Shown here piece after piece: positions 43,337 through 51,174 of a DNA stretch of 64,000 bases (its first letter is position 1; each line of letters begins with the position of its first letter). This DNA is from an uncultured Candidatus Melainabacteria bacterium (lineage in GTDB: Bacteria > Cyanobacteriota > Vampirovibrionia > Gastranaerophilales > Gastranaerophilaceae). Below the pieces are notes generated by a model that was given only the letters and a program-made list of their open reading frames with translations, had not been told where the DNA came from and did no database searches. The stretch is from contig CAKVLH010000003.1 in assembly GCA_934757245.1 (NCBI GenBank), positions 159,698 through 223,697 on the forward strand, given 5' to 3'. A program made the translations under genes and the position numbers.

Positions 43337-43705
43337 ATGGCAAGATTAGTTGGGGTAGACTTACCTCGTAACAAAAGACTAGAAATCGCTTTAACCTATA
43401 TCTATGGTATAGGACCTGCAAGAAGCAAGAAAATTCTTGAAAAAACTGGTATTTCTCCAGATTTAAGAACAGACGATTTAACAGAAGATGATATCAGAGA
43501 ATTGCGTAATGCTTTATCTGAATACAACATCGAAGGTGATTTGAGACGTGAAGTTACAATGAACATCAAACGTCTACAAGAAATCAACTCATTCAGAGGA
43601 ATGAGACATAAAAGAGGTTTACCTTGCAGAGGTCAAAGAACTAAGACTAACGCTAGAACTAGACGTGGTAAAAAGACTGGACCTATCGCTGGTAAGAAAA
43701 AATAA
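43337..43705 (+). CDS. rpsM: 30S ribosomal protein S13
   Basis: The 122-residue product shows [37 protein letters not shown], and the C-terminal [20 protein letters not shown], all typical of S13. AAAGGAAAC precedes the ATG. It is flanked by element copies 3 and 4. Confidence 0.97.
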   Translation: MARLVGVDLPRNKRLEIALTYIYGIGPARSKKILEKTGISPDLRTDDLTEDDIRELRNALSEYNIEGDLRREVTMNIKRLQEINSFRGMRHKRGLPCRGQRTKTNARTRRGKKTGPIAGKKK

Positions 43706-43710
43706 TTAAA

Positions 43711-43845
43711 AAGGGAAAGAGGTAATAGGGTAATAAGGGAATAAGAGAAAAAATCGCTTCGCTCATATTACTAAAGTAAAACATAAGTAAAAAGAAGAAA
43801 TTAATAACCACTTATTTCCTCATTACCTTATTCCCCTATTCCCTT
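43711..43845. repeat. Palindromic element GGGAATAAGG, copy 4 (subtype II)
   Basis: Nearly identical to copies 3 and 5, starting with GGGAAAGAGGTAATAGGG and ending CCCCTATTCCC. It starts 6 bp after the rpsM stop. Confidence 0.92.
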
Positions 43846-43886
43846 CAAAAAGAAATAAAATAATAGAAACATAAAGGAATACAAAA

Positions 43887-44273
43887 ATGGCAAGACCAAA
43901 AACTACAAAGAAAAAAGAAAAGAAAAATGTATTGCAAGGGGTTGTACATATTCAATCTACTTTCAACAATACAATTGTAACTTCTACTGATACTCAAGGT
44001 AATGCTATTGCTTGGGCAACAGCTGGTGCAACTGGCTTTAAGGGTGCTAGAAAAGGTACTCCGTTTGCAGCTCAATCAGCAGCAGAATTGGTTGCTAAAA
44101 AGTCAATCGACCAAGGTATGAAGAAAGTTGAAGTTCATATCAAAGGACCTGGTTCAGGTCGTGAAACAGCTATCAGAGCAATCCAAGCAGCAGGTTTGGA
44201 AATTACTTTGATTAAGGACGTAACACCAATCCCTCACAACGGATGCCGTCCACCTAAAAAACGTAGAGTATAG
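43887..44273 (+). CDS. rpsK: 30S ribosomal protein S11
   Basis: The 128-residue product shows [59 protein letters not shown] and the C-terminal [18 protein letters not shown]. This is a complete, standard S11. AAAGGA precedes the ATG. Confidence 0.97.
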   Translation: MARPKTTKKKEKKNVLQGVVHIQSTFNNTIVTSTDTQGNAIAWATAGATGFKGARKGTPFAAQSAAELVAKKSIDQGMKKVEVHIKGPGSGRETAIRAIQAAGLEITLIKDVTPIPHNGCRPPKKRRV

Positions 44274-44278
44274 TTAGG

Positions 44279-44414
44279 AAGGGAAAGAGGTAATAGGGTA
44301 ATAAGGGAATAAGAGAAAAAATTCGCTTCGCTCATATTGCTAAAGTAAAACATAAGTAAAAAGAAGAAATTAATAATCACTTATTTCCTCATTACCTTAT
44401 TCCCCTATTCCCTT
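44279..44414. repeat. Palindromic element GGGAATAAGG, copy 5 (subtype II)
   Basis: Same arms and core (ATTCGCTTCGCTCATATTGC) as copies 3 and 4. It lies between rpsK and the rpsD leader. Confidence 0.92.
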
Positions 44415-44424
44415 ATATAAAACC

Positions 44425-44470
44425 GTCGGGGCTTGAGCTTCGCCAAAAGCACAAACCATAGATGCCCGAC
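44425..44470 (+). promoter_or_regulatory. Possible structured leader of rpsD
   Basis: GTCGGG (44425) and CCCGAC (44465) can close a loop containing GCTTGAGCTTCGCCAAAAGC, just 20 bases before the rpsD ATG. S4 mRNAs are autoregulated through leader structures in several bacteria. This fold has not been shown to be one. Confidence 0.4.
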
Positions 44471-44490
44471 ACAAGAAAAGGAGAAAAACA

Positions 44491-45093
44491 ATGGCAAGAT
44501 ACACAGGACCAACGAATAAATTATTCAGAAACAAGAAAGTTAAAGATTTGTCAAACAGAAAATTAACTTCTTCTATGAGACAAACAGCATCTGGTCAACA
44601 CGGTGCAGCTAGAAAAAAACTTTCTGAATATGCACTTCACTTAGCTGAAAAACAAAAAATCAGATATACATATTTGGTAAGCGAAAAACAATTCGCTAAA
44701 TACTACAACGAAGCAGCTAGAAGAAAAGGCGTAACAGGTACAATCCTTTTACAAATCCTTGAATCTAGATTGGACAACATTTTGTTCAGAGCTGGTTTCG
44801 GTGTAACTCGTAAACAAACAAGACAAATCGTTAACCACGGTCATGTTCTTGTAAACGGTAAAAAAGTAGATATTCCATCATATTTAGTAAAAGCAGGTGA
44901 TGTAATTACTATCAAGTCTAGAAGCAATGAATACTTGAAAACAGTTATGAGTGCTATCGATTTATCATGCGCTCCAGCTTGGATTACAGTAGACGCTGAA
45001 GCTTTGAAGGTTACATTTGAAAGAATTCCTCAAAGAGAAGAATTAGATCCTGATTTCAAAGAACAACTTGTAATTGAGTACTATTCAAAATAG
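44491..45093 (+). CDS. rpsD: 30S ribosomal protein S4
   Basis: The 200-residue product shows SSMRQTASGQHGAARKKLSE, SEKQFAKYYNEAARRKGVTG, RLDNILFRAGFGVTRKQTRQ and the S4 domain HVLVNGKKVDIPSYLVKAGD. It lacks the N-terminal zinc Cys motif of some S4 proteins (Cys-free form). AAAGGAG precedes the ATG. Unlike typical cyanobacterial order, rpsD lies between rpsK and rpoA here. Confidence 0.97.
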   Translation: MARYTGPTNKLFRNKKVKDLSNRKLTSSMRQTASGQHGAARKKLSEYALHLAEKQKIRYTYLVSEKQFAKYYNEAARRKGVTGTILLQILESRLDNILFRAGFGVTRKQTRQIVNHGHVLVNGKKVDIPSYLVKAGDVITIKSRSNEYLKTVMSAIDLSCAPAWITVDAEALKVTFERIPQREELDPDFKEQLVIEYYSK

Positions 45094-45112
45094 GCTGATA
45101 GGAGAAAAAAAT

Positions 45113-46114
45113 ATGGAATTAAAAATTAAAACTGTTAATACAATGACCAGCTCTGATGGTTCACAATATGGTAAATTTACTATTGAACCGTTAGAAAGAG
45201 GCTTTGGAACAACAATTGGTAACGCTTTAAGACGTGTATTGATTTCTAGCCTTGAAGGTACAGCAGTAACTTCTTGTAGAATAGAAGGTATCACTCACGA
45301 ATACACTGCAATTCCTGGTGTATTAGAAGATGTTATCGATGTTATGTTAAACCTAAAAGGTTTGGCTATCAAAACAGATTCAAAAGAACCTCAACAGTTG
45401 AGAATTGATATTGACAAACCAGGACCGGTTTTGGCAAGTGATATTCAATTACCTGCCGGTGTTAAGGTAGTAAACCCTGACTGGTTAATTTGTACAATCG
45501 CTGAAGGTGGTTCATTCCATGCTGACGTTGTTGTAGAAACTGGTAAAGGCTATGTAGCAAATGATGTTCCTAGAAGCCCTAAAGCTGGTGCATCAATTGA
45601 TATGTTACCTATCGATGCAACATTCATGCCAATCAAGAGAGTTAGCTACGAAGTAGAAAACACTCGTGTTGGTGATAGCATTGATTTCGACAAGTTGACT
45701 TTAGAAATTTGGTCAAACGGTACTTTAGATGTAACAACTGCATTGACACAAGCTGCTGATTTGTTGATTGATCATTTCGTACAAATCGCTGCAATTGCCG
45801 GCAAATCTTCTCACAAAGAGATTGAAGAAAAAGTTGTTGCTGAAGAAGAAGCTGTAGAAGAAAGCAATGAAGAACCATCAATTACAATCGATGAATTGGA
45901 ATTGTCAGTTCGTGCTTACAACTGCTTAAAAAGAGCAAGCATCAATTCAATGTCTGAATTGTTAAAGAAATCAGAACATGATTTGTTAAATATTAAAAAC
46001 TTCGGTAAAAAATCTTCTGATGAAGTAATTGAAAGATTACACCACTTCGGTTTAGACCTAGCTCCAAACCCAGAAATGGATGAAGAAGGTATGGTTATCG
46101 AGTCTGCTGAGTAG
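45113..46114 (+). CDS. rpoA: DNA-directed RNA polymerase alpha subunit
   Basis: The start at MELKIKTVNTMTSSDG (AGGAG 7 bases upstream) gives 333 residues; an upstream in-frame start overlaps rpsD and is not family-like. The N-domain has PLERGFGTTIGNALRRVLIS, EFYAIPGV-like EYTAIPGVLEDV and the C-domain has ELELSVRAYNCLKRASI and GKKSSDEVIERL. The linker is acidic (EEKVVAEEEAVEESNEE). Confidence 0.97.
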   Translation: MELKIKTVNTMTSSDGSQYGKFTIEPLERGFGTTIGNALRRVLISSLEGTAVTSCRIEGITHEYTAIPGVLEDVIDVMLNLKGLAIKTDSKEPQQLRIDIDKPGPVLASDIQLPAGVKVVNPDWLICTIAEGGSFHADVVVETGKGYVANDVPRSPKAGASIDMLPIDATFMPIKRVSYEVENTRVGDSIDFDKLTLEIWSNGTLDVTTALTQAADLLIDHFVQIAAIAGKSSHKEIEEKVVAEEEAVEESNEEPSITIDELELSVRAYNCLKRASINSMSELLKKSEHDLLNIKNFGKKSSDEVIERLHHFGLDLAPNPEMDEEGMVIESAE

Positions 46115-46121
46115 GCAGATA

Positions 46122-46242
46122 AAGGGAATAAGGTAATAGGGCAATAAGAGATTTATTTCGCTGACGCTCATATTACCAAGGTAATGCATAAGTAATAAAA
46201 TAGAATTTTATAACCACTTATTCCCCTATTACCTTATTCCCA
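46122..46242. repeat. Palindromic element GGGAATAAGG, copy 6 (subtype II, diverged)
   Basis: AAGGGAATAAGGTAATAGGG and CCCCTATTACCTTATTCCC flank a diverged core (TTCGCTGACGCTCATATTACC). It lies between rpoA and rplQ. Confidence 0.9.
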
Positions 46243-46289
46243 TATATCTTAAAAAAAGAAACAGTAAATTATAATAAAGGAAAAGCAAA

Positions 46290-46718
46290 ATGAGACACCA
46301 AACAAAAAAACATACGCTTGGTAAAGCACAAGACCAAAGAAAGGCTTTGTTGCGTTCATTAGCTACCGAACTTTTTGTTTACGGTGAAATTAAAACAACT
46401 ATGGCTAGAGCAAAAGCTTTACAACCATACGCTGAAAACGTTATCACTATGGCAAAAAAAGGTGACTTGAACTCAAGAAGATTGGCTGGAAGATATATCT
46501 TTGATAAAGAAATCGGTCAATTAATTGATACAACAACAGGCGAAATCTTTGATGCACCTCAAGAAGGTAAGAAATTAGCAAAACAAACTGTACTTAGAAA
46601 ATTATTTAGCGTTATTGGCGTTAAATATTCTTCAAGACAAGGCGGTTATACAAGAATTTTCAGATTGCCACCTCGTAGAGGCGACGCTTCTGAAATGGCA
46701 TTAATCCAATTGGTATAG
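46290..46718 (+). CDS. rplQ: 50S ribosomal protein L17
   Basis: The 142-residue product shows MRHQTKKHTLGKAQDQRKAL, LRSLATELFVYGEIKTTMAR, AKALQPYAENVITMAKKGD and the C-terminal RQGGYTRIFRLPPRRGDAS. An internal segment of about 25 residues (DKEIGQLIDTTTGEIFDAPQ) is longer than in short L17 forms. AAAGGA precedes the ATG. truA starts 3 bp after its stop. Confidence 0.96.
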   Translation: MRHQTKKHTLGKAQDQRKALLRSLATELFVYGEIKTTMARAKALQPYAENVITMAKKGDLNSRRLAGRYIFDKEIGQLIDTTTGEIFDAPQEGKKLAKQTVLRKLFSVIGVKYSSRQGGYTRIFRLPPRRGDASEMALIQLV

Positions 46719-46721
46719 TTA

Positions 46722-47489
46722 ATGCGATACGCTCTAGAGGTTCAGTATGTAGGCAAAAACTATGCCGGAAGCCAAATTCAGTTCGAAAATGGCAAAGAAA
46801 TAGAAACTCCTACAATACAAGGTGAATTGGAAAGAGCATTAAGAACATTGATAAAAACTGGCGAAAGTCAGAAAAATAGACCGATTAAAACAATCTTCTC
46901 CGGAAGAACTGATAAAGGTGTTAATTCATTAGGACAGGTCGTTCATTTTGATATTGATAGAACGATTGTTGCTTCAAAGTTTATCTATCAGATGAACGAA
47001 ATCCTTCCTGGTGATATATCAGTTGATAATTTGAGAATTGTTCCCGATTCGTTTCATGCTCAAAAGTCTGCAAAGGCGAGATATTACAGATATGAACTAA
47101 TCAATAGACGTTACAAACAAGCGTTTGACGGCGATATCTTAAGAGTAAAATACGAATTGGATGTAGAGCGAATGCAAACCGCTTTGAACTTCCTTTTAGG
47201 CGAACACGATTTTTCAAGTTTTAAAAGTTCCGGAACGCTTAACCCAAGCAAAGTTTGTTTTATAACTAGAGCCGAAGTTGAAAAACTGGGCGATAGAGTT
47301 TTTATCCATTTAGAGGGAAATCGTTTTCTCTATAATATGGTAAGAACAATAGTCGGTACTCTTCTTGAAATAGAAGGGCATAAATTGCCGATAGAACACA
47401 TGAAAAAAGTTCTTGAAGCACATGACCGTCGTAAGGCGGGGCAAACAGTTAGTCCATTCGGATTAACATTAATGAAAGTAAGTTACTAA
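46722..47489 (+). CDS. truA: tRNA pseudouridine synthase A
   Basis: TruA makes pseudouridine at positions 38-40 in tRNA. The 255 residues show MRYALEVQYVGKNYAGSQIQ, FSGRTDKGVNSLGQVVHFD with the catalytic Asp, SFHAQKSAKARYYRYE, GEHDFSSFKSSG and the C-terminal GNRFLYNMVRTIVGTLLEI. The truA-rplM-rpsI order after rplQ is common in Cyanobacteria and Firmicutes. Confidence 0.95.
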   Translation: MRYALEVQYVGKNYAGSQIQFENGKEIETPTIQGELERALRTLIKTGESQKNRPIKTIFSGRTDKGVNSLGQVVHFDIDRTIVASKFIYQMNEILPGDISVDNLRIVPDSFHAQKSAKARYYRYELINRRYKQAFDGDILRVKYELDVERMQTALNFLLGEHDFSSFKSSGTLNPSKVCFITRAEVEKLGDRVFIHLEGNRFLYNMVRTIVGTLLEIEGHKLPIEHMKKVLEAHDRRKAGQTVSPFGLTLMKVSY

Positions 47490-47514
47490 AAATTAATGAT
47501 AGAAGGAATAAAGC

Positions 47515-47952
47515 ATGAAAACATATTCAGCAAAACCTCTTGAAGTTGAAAGAAAATGGTATGTAATCGACGCTGAAGGCGAAGTTCTTGGTCGTTTAGC
47601 AGTTCGTGTTGCAAACATTTTAAGAGGCAAAAATAAACCTGAATATACACCAAACGTTGATACAGGCGATTTCGTTGTAGTTATCAATGCAGAAAAGGTT
47701 GTAGTTACAGGTAATAAAGAAACAGATAAGATTTACTACCACCACACTGGTTTCCCAGGTGGATTAAAAGCTGCATCAGTTAAAGAAGTTCGTGAAAAAG
47801 ACGCAACTAAATTGATTGAAAAAGCTGTTAAAGGTATGTTACAACACAACACATTGGGCGATCAACAATTCACTAAGTTGAAAGTTTATTGTGGTTCTGA
47901 ACACCCACATGCTGCTCAAAAACCAATCGTGTTAGAAAAGGAGGCTAAATAA
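47515..47952 (+). CDS. rplM: 50S ribosomal protein L13
   Basis: The 145-residue product shows [64 protein letters not shown] and [13 protein letters not shown], all standard. AGAAGGA precedes the ATG. Its stop overlaps the rpsI start. Confidence 0.97.
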   Translation: MKTYSAKPLEVERKWYVIDAEGEVLGRLAVRVANILRGKNKPEYTPNVDTGDFVVVINAEKVVVTGNKETDKIYYHHTGFPGGLKAASVKEVREKDATKLIEKAVKGMLQHNTLGDQQFTKLKVYCGSEHPHAAQKPIVLEKEAK

Positions 47953-48350
47953 TGGCTGAATCTAAAGAAATTATGGCTACAGGCCGCAGAAAATGTGCGA
48001 TTGCTGTTGTTAAGCTTGTAAAAGGTAAAGGCAGAATTTTCGTTAATGGTAAAACATTAGGCGCTTATATTGGTAATATGCCAGCTGTTGAAATGATGAT
48101 TTACAGACCATTAGTTTTAACAGAAAACCAAGATAAATACGATGTAAGAGTTAAAGCTGTTGGTGGCGGTATCGTTGCTCAATCAGCTGCAATCAGACAT
48201 GGTATTTCAAGAGCATTACTTAAAGTTAATGAAGAATACAAAAATGTATTGCGTTCAGAAGGCTTGTTAACAAGAGATGCTCGTGTTAAAGAACGTAAGA
48301 AATATGGTAGAAAAAGAGCTCGTAAGAGATTCCAATTCTCTAAGAGATAA
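47952..48350 (+). CDS. rpsI: 30S ribosomal protein S9
   Basis: The 132-residue product shows MATGRRKCAIAVVKLVKGKG, VRVKAVGGGIVAQSAAIRHG and the C-terminal DARVKERKKYGRKRARKRFQ then FSKR, which reaches the P-site tRNA. It starts one base before the end of rplM and ends the ribosomal operon; a terminator follows. Confidence 0.97.
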   Translation: MAESKEIMATGRRKCAIAVVKLVKGKGRIFVNGKTLGAYIGNMPAVEMMIYRPLVLTENQDKYDVRVKAVGGGIVAQSAAIRHGISRALLKVNEEYKNVLRSEGLLTRDARVKERKKYGRKRARKRFQFSKR

Positions 48351-48387
48351 TTTTTCAACATTAATAAATACGAAGGATATTATGAAC

Positions 48388-48424
48388 AGGGTCGAAATTC
48401 AACAGAATTTCGACCTTGTTTTTG
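48388..48424 (+). terminator. Terminator of the ribosomal operon
   Basis: GGTCGAAATTC-AACA-GAATTTCGACC stem, followed by TTGTTTTTG. Confidence 0.88.
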
Positions 48425-48453
48425 TTATAATATATTAAGAATAGGAGAGTATA

Positions 48454-48969
48454 ATGAGTTGTTTCAATTTTGATTATGAGATTACAAAACAAGATTTAAA
48501 ATTGGTTAGTAAAGATATTTGGAAGGTTTCTCATTATCGTAAGATACAAAAGAATTTTATTATAATAATAATGATATTTACAATTATTGCTATTGCATCA
48601 ATTTTTATGCCTAATAATATATTTAATACAATATTTTTTCCCTTAATATGTATTGTTCTTATTTTAATATATATGTTATTAATAATTCGCTTGTCTACTT
48701 ATTTTAATATTAAAAGATTACTTAAAGGTTCAAATTTAAAAAGGTCTATTATTATTGATGATTCAGGTATTAAACAAACGAACTCAACTTGCACATCAAC
48801 ATTGAATTGGAGTGGGATTATTAATATATCGAATCAAAAGCATTCAATATTATTATTTTTAGGCGATAGAATATTTATACTGTTACCAAAACGTATTTTT
48901 GCAAATGAAGAGGAACTTAATAACTGTTGGAATTATATCCAAGATTGTTATAATAAAACAAGAGCTTAG
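48454..48969 (+). CDS. YcxB-like membrane protein
   Basis: The 171-residue protein has two membrane helices (about 34-54 and 60-80: NFIIIIMIFTIIAIASIFM and PLICIVLILIYMLLII). The C-terminal half (about 95-165) fits the YcxB-like domain: IIDDSGIKQTNST..., LNWSGIINI, HSILLFLGDRIFILLPKRIF. No function is established for the family. AGGAG lies 5 bases before the ATG. It is monocistronic. Confidence 0.7.
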   Translation: MSCFNFDYEITKQDLKLVSKDIWKVSHYRKIQKNFIIIIMIFTIIAIASIFMPNNIFNTIFFPLICIVLILIYMLLIIRLSTYFNIKRLLKGSNLKRSIIIDDSGIKQTNSTCTSTLNWSGIINISNQKHSILLFLGDRIFILLPKRIFANEEELNNCWNYIQDCYNKTRA

Positions 48970-48978
48970 ATTGTAGTT

Positions 48979-49067
48979 GTAGGTCGTGTTCAACATTTTC
49001 ATTGAACACGACAAAAATTTTGTGATGTTATTGTTGTGTTGGATGTCAATTGTCCAACACGACCTAC
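48979..49067. repeat. Palindromic element with two internal hairpins
   Basis: Outer arms GTAGGTCGTGTT and AACACGACCTAC are exact reverse complements. Inside, GTCGTGTTCAA...TTGAACACGAC and GTGTTGGA...TCCAACAC form two further stems, giving a cloverleaf-like potential in 89 bp. Confidence 0.85.
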
Positions 49068-49139
49068 GGTCTAAATCCAAATGCTTCTTACACCTTTCTT
49101 TCATTTTTATTGTATAATACCTAAGTAAGGAGTTTTTGG

Positions 49140-49985
49140 ATGTTTGAAGATTTTAATGAAGTAATTTGTCTCGGTCAAGGCGGTTCGTATTCTGAAATTG
49201 CAAAAGATAAACTATTTAAAGCCTACGACTTGTTTTTATACCAACGGTCTTTGGCTTCAATAAAAGAATGCATAGATTATATAGATGAAAACTGTAATGC
49301 TATTGCGGTTCTTCCTGTTGAAACTACCTACAAAGGAATCATAAGAGAAACTATAGATAATTTGATTTTGACAAAAAATCAAAATATTCAAATCCTTGCT
49401 GAAACAATTATTCCCGTAAATGATTGTATTCTTTCAAAAACAACCGAATTTTACAGTCTTACGGGGCTTATTGCAAATCCTAATGCTCTAGGTAAATGCA
49501 AAAAGTTTGTAAAAGATGAAATGCCAAGACAGTTGAATATCGTAGTTGCTGAAAGCATGGACGAATCTGCAAGGCTTTTGAGCAATTATAACTTGACTTA
49601 TTCAATTATTGGAACACAAAAGACTGCTGAAATTTATAATTTAAACATTTTAAAAGAACATATAGAAGATGATAAAGACAACAAACGCAGATTTATCGTA
49701 GTTGGTGATGCAGAAACTCAACCAACAGGTCAGGATAAAACAAGTATTGTTCTCTTTTTGACAGATAGACAAGGGGCTTTATTGGATATTGTTCAAAAGT
49801 TTGTTAAATTTAATATCAATATAACGCAAATTAATTCAAAAATGATGAATAATAATGCAGAAGAACAAGCTGTGTTTATTGATTTTGACGGACACAAGCA
49901 TGATGATATTATCAAACAATTGCTCTCAGAGCTGGAACCATTGTGTCAAAGTGTGAGAGTAATAGGTTCTTACGCGAAGTTTTAA
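49140..49985 (+). CDS. Divergent prephenate dehydratase paralogue
   Basis: The 281-residue protein aligns along its length with PheA at 8409 and keeps LGQGGSYSEIA and GIIRETIDNL. At key places it differs: PIENS is PVETT, the active-site T-R-F is K182-R183-R184-F185, and the ACT-domain ESRP motif is absent (TQINSKMMNNN). In characterised prephenate dehydratases the TRF threonine is essential, so this copy is unlikely to make phenylpyruvate and may be a regulatory or binding paralogue. The frame is intact, so it is not a simple pseudogene. AAGGAG precedes the ATG. Confidence 0.8.
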   Translation: MFEDFNEVICLGQGGSYSEIAKDKLFKAYDLFLYQRSLASIKECIDYIDENCNAIAVLPVETTYKGIIRETIDNLILTKNQNIQILAETIIPVNDCILSKTTEFYSLTGLIANPNALGKCKKFVKDEMPRQLNIVVAESMDESARLLSNYNLTYSIIGTQKTAEIYNLNILKEHIEDDKDNKRRFIVVGDAETQPTGQDKTSIVLFLTDRQGALLDIVQKFVKFNINITQINSKMMNNNAEEQAVFIDFDGHKHDDIIKQLLSELEPLCQSVRVIGSYAKF

Positions 49986-50003
49986 AAATTTTTGATGAAA
50001 TTG

Positions 50004-50030
50004 TTGACAATGAAATTTGTTTGTTATAAG
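50004..50030 (+). promoter_or_regulatory. Promoter of the tRNA-Thr/Thr/Tyr cluster
   Basis: TTGACA and TATAAG are separated by 15 bases; the first tRNA starts 13 bases later. Confidence 0.6.
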
Positions 50031-50042
50031 ATAAATCTTGTC

Positions 50043-50114
50043 GCCGGTATAGCTCAACGGTAGAGCAACGGTTTTGTAAACCGTAGGTTGTAGGTTCGAT
50101 TCCTATTACCGGCT
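50043..50114 (+). tRNA. tRNA-Thr (anticodon TGT)
   Basis: Acceptor GCCGGTA/TACCGGC, D-arm AGCTCAACGGTAGAGC, anticodon loop TTTGTAA and T-arm AGGTTCGATTCCT. CCA is not encoded. Confidence 0.95.
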
Positions 50115-50140
50115 TTTTTAATAAGAGAGGTTCTCTTACA

Positions 50141-50171
50141 GCCTTGTGGCATTTGCCTCTGTGGCGCAGGG
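50141..50171. repeat. Partial copies of the tRNA-Thr(GGT) 5' end
   Basis: GCCTCTGTGGCGCAGGG (50155-50171) repeats the first 17 bases of tRNA-Thr(GGT) with one change, 102 bp upstream of it. A shorter GCCTTGTGGC lies just before. ACTCTGCCGAAC follows the copy; CCGAAC also follows the fragment beside tRNA-Asp. Confidence 0.75.
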
Positions 50172-50256
50172 ACTCTGCCGAACAAAAGTTGACTAAGTGT
50201 CAAGTTTGTGAGAGGTAGCACTCTGAGGAGTAAGCTAGAAGGAGTTTCTGAAATAA

Positions 50257-50328
50257 GCCTTTGTGGCGCAGGGGTAGCGCACTCCCTTGGTAAGGGAGAG
50301 GCCACGAGTTCAAATCTCGTCAAAGGCA
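50257..50328 (+). tRNA. tRNA-Thr (anticodon GGT)
   Basis: Acceptor GCCTTTG/CAAAGGC, D-arm GGCGCAGGGGTAGCGC, anticodon stem CTCCC-TTGGTAA-GGGAG and T-arm CGAGTTCAAATCTCG. CCA is not encoded. Confidence 0.95.
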
Positions 50329-50348
50329 TTTTAATGATAATTTTATAT

Positions 50349-50434
<86 letters not shown>

Positions 50435-50437
50435 TTT

Positions 50438-50462
50438 AAAGGCTCTTTTATAAGAGCTTTTT
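50438..50462 (+). terminator. Terminator of the tRNA cluster
   Basis: AAGGCTCTT-TTAT-AAGAGCTTTTT follows tRNA-Tyr by 4 bases. Confidence 0.85.
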
Positions 50463-50515
50463 ATATTTAAAATGTGTATCCAAAATCATCCAATCAAAAC
50501 CAGAGTAATTAAAAA

Positions 50516-51154
50516 ATGATTAATAACGTGAATAATGCGACTAGCTTTAAGGCGTCTTATGTTGATAAAATCAATATTCAGAAATTGAATAGTAGAAAAA
50601 AATATGTACCATATCAAGCAAATTTAGTTGAACTTAATCGTTCTGATTTGAAAGCACTTGAAGAAATAAGAACAAAATGGAAGAATAGCTGGCTATGCGG
50701 TAAATTTATTAGCTGGGCAGAAAAAATGCACAGCAGCAGTGATAAAGCTTTTGCACTAACAACACAAAAGGAAAATTTTGAAAATTTACAACCAAATACA
50801 GTTCTGGGATTAATGAATATAGATTTACATAGAAGAAAAAGTGAATTAAACTATATTATAACCAAGCCTGTAAGTCCAGATTATAATAAAGTAGGTTCTT
50901 CTCTTATAAATTATGCTAAGACATTGACTGATAAAATAACTTTAACTGCAGCCTCAAAAAACTTGGTTGATAAATTTTACAAACCACTTGGTTTTATTCA
51001 TGAATACAAAAATAACAACGATGGAAATGCTTATTGTGAATTAATTTGGTTGAAAAATGCAACATTATTGGATAAATTGAAAATCAATTTACAATCAAAA
51101 GTTCGTCTTTTTTTAGATAGCTTAATTAATAAAATTTTTGACAATAATTTTTAA
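50516..51154 (+). CDS. GNAT-like acetyltransferase domain protein with N-terminal SFKA motif
   Basis: The 212-residue protein has a GNAT-like core at about 95-185: NTVLGLMNIDLHRRKSELNY, KVGSSLINYAKTL (acetyl-CoA loop region), ITLTAASKNLVDKFYKPLGF (the NLVDKFYKPLGF end is typical) and a C-terminal helix. The Q/RxxGxG/A P-loop is poorly conserved (DYNKVGSSL), so activity is uncertain. SFKASY at residues 10-15 resembles motifs in the proteins at 4643 and 40479. No clear RBS is present. Confidence 0.65.
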   Translation: MINNVNNATSFKASYVDKINIQKLNSRKKYVPYQANLVELNRSDLKALEEIRTKWKNSWLCGKFISWAEKMHSSSDKAFALTTQKENFENLQPNTVLGLMNIDLHRRKSELNYIITKPVSPDYNKVGSSLINYAKTLTDKITLTAASKNLVDKFYKPLGFIHEYKNNNDGNAYCELIWLKNATLLDKLKINLQSKVRLFLDSLINKIFDNNF

Positions 51155-51174
51155 TGAAATAAGTATCTTCAATA

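Noticed and set aside
43158..46242. CRISPR array made of the repeated elements
   Set aside because: Copies are palindromic, about 135 bp long and separated by ribosomal genes, not short repeats with uniform spacers. No CRISPR array was seen in the window.
50054..50329. 91-codon minus-strand ORF over the tRNA cluster
   Set aside because: It is antisense to two tRNA genes and has no independent support.
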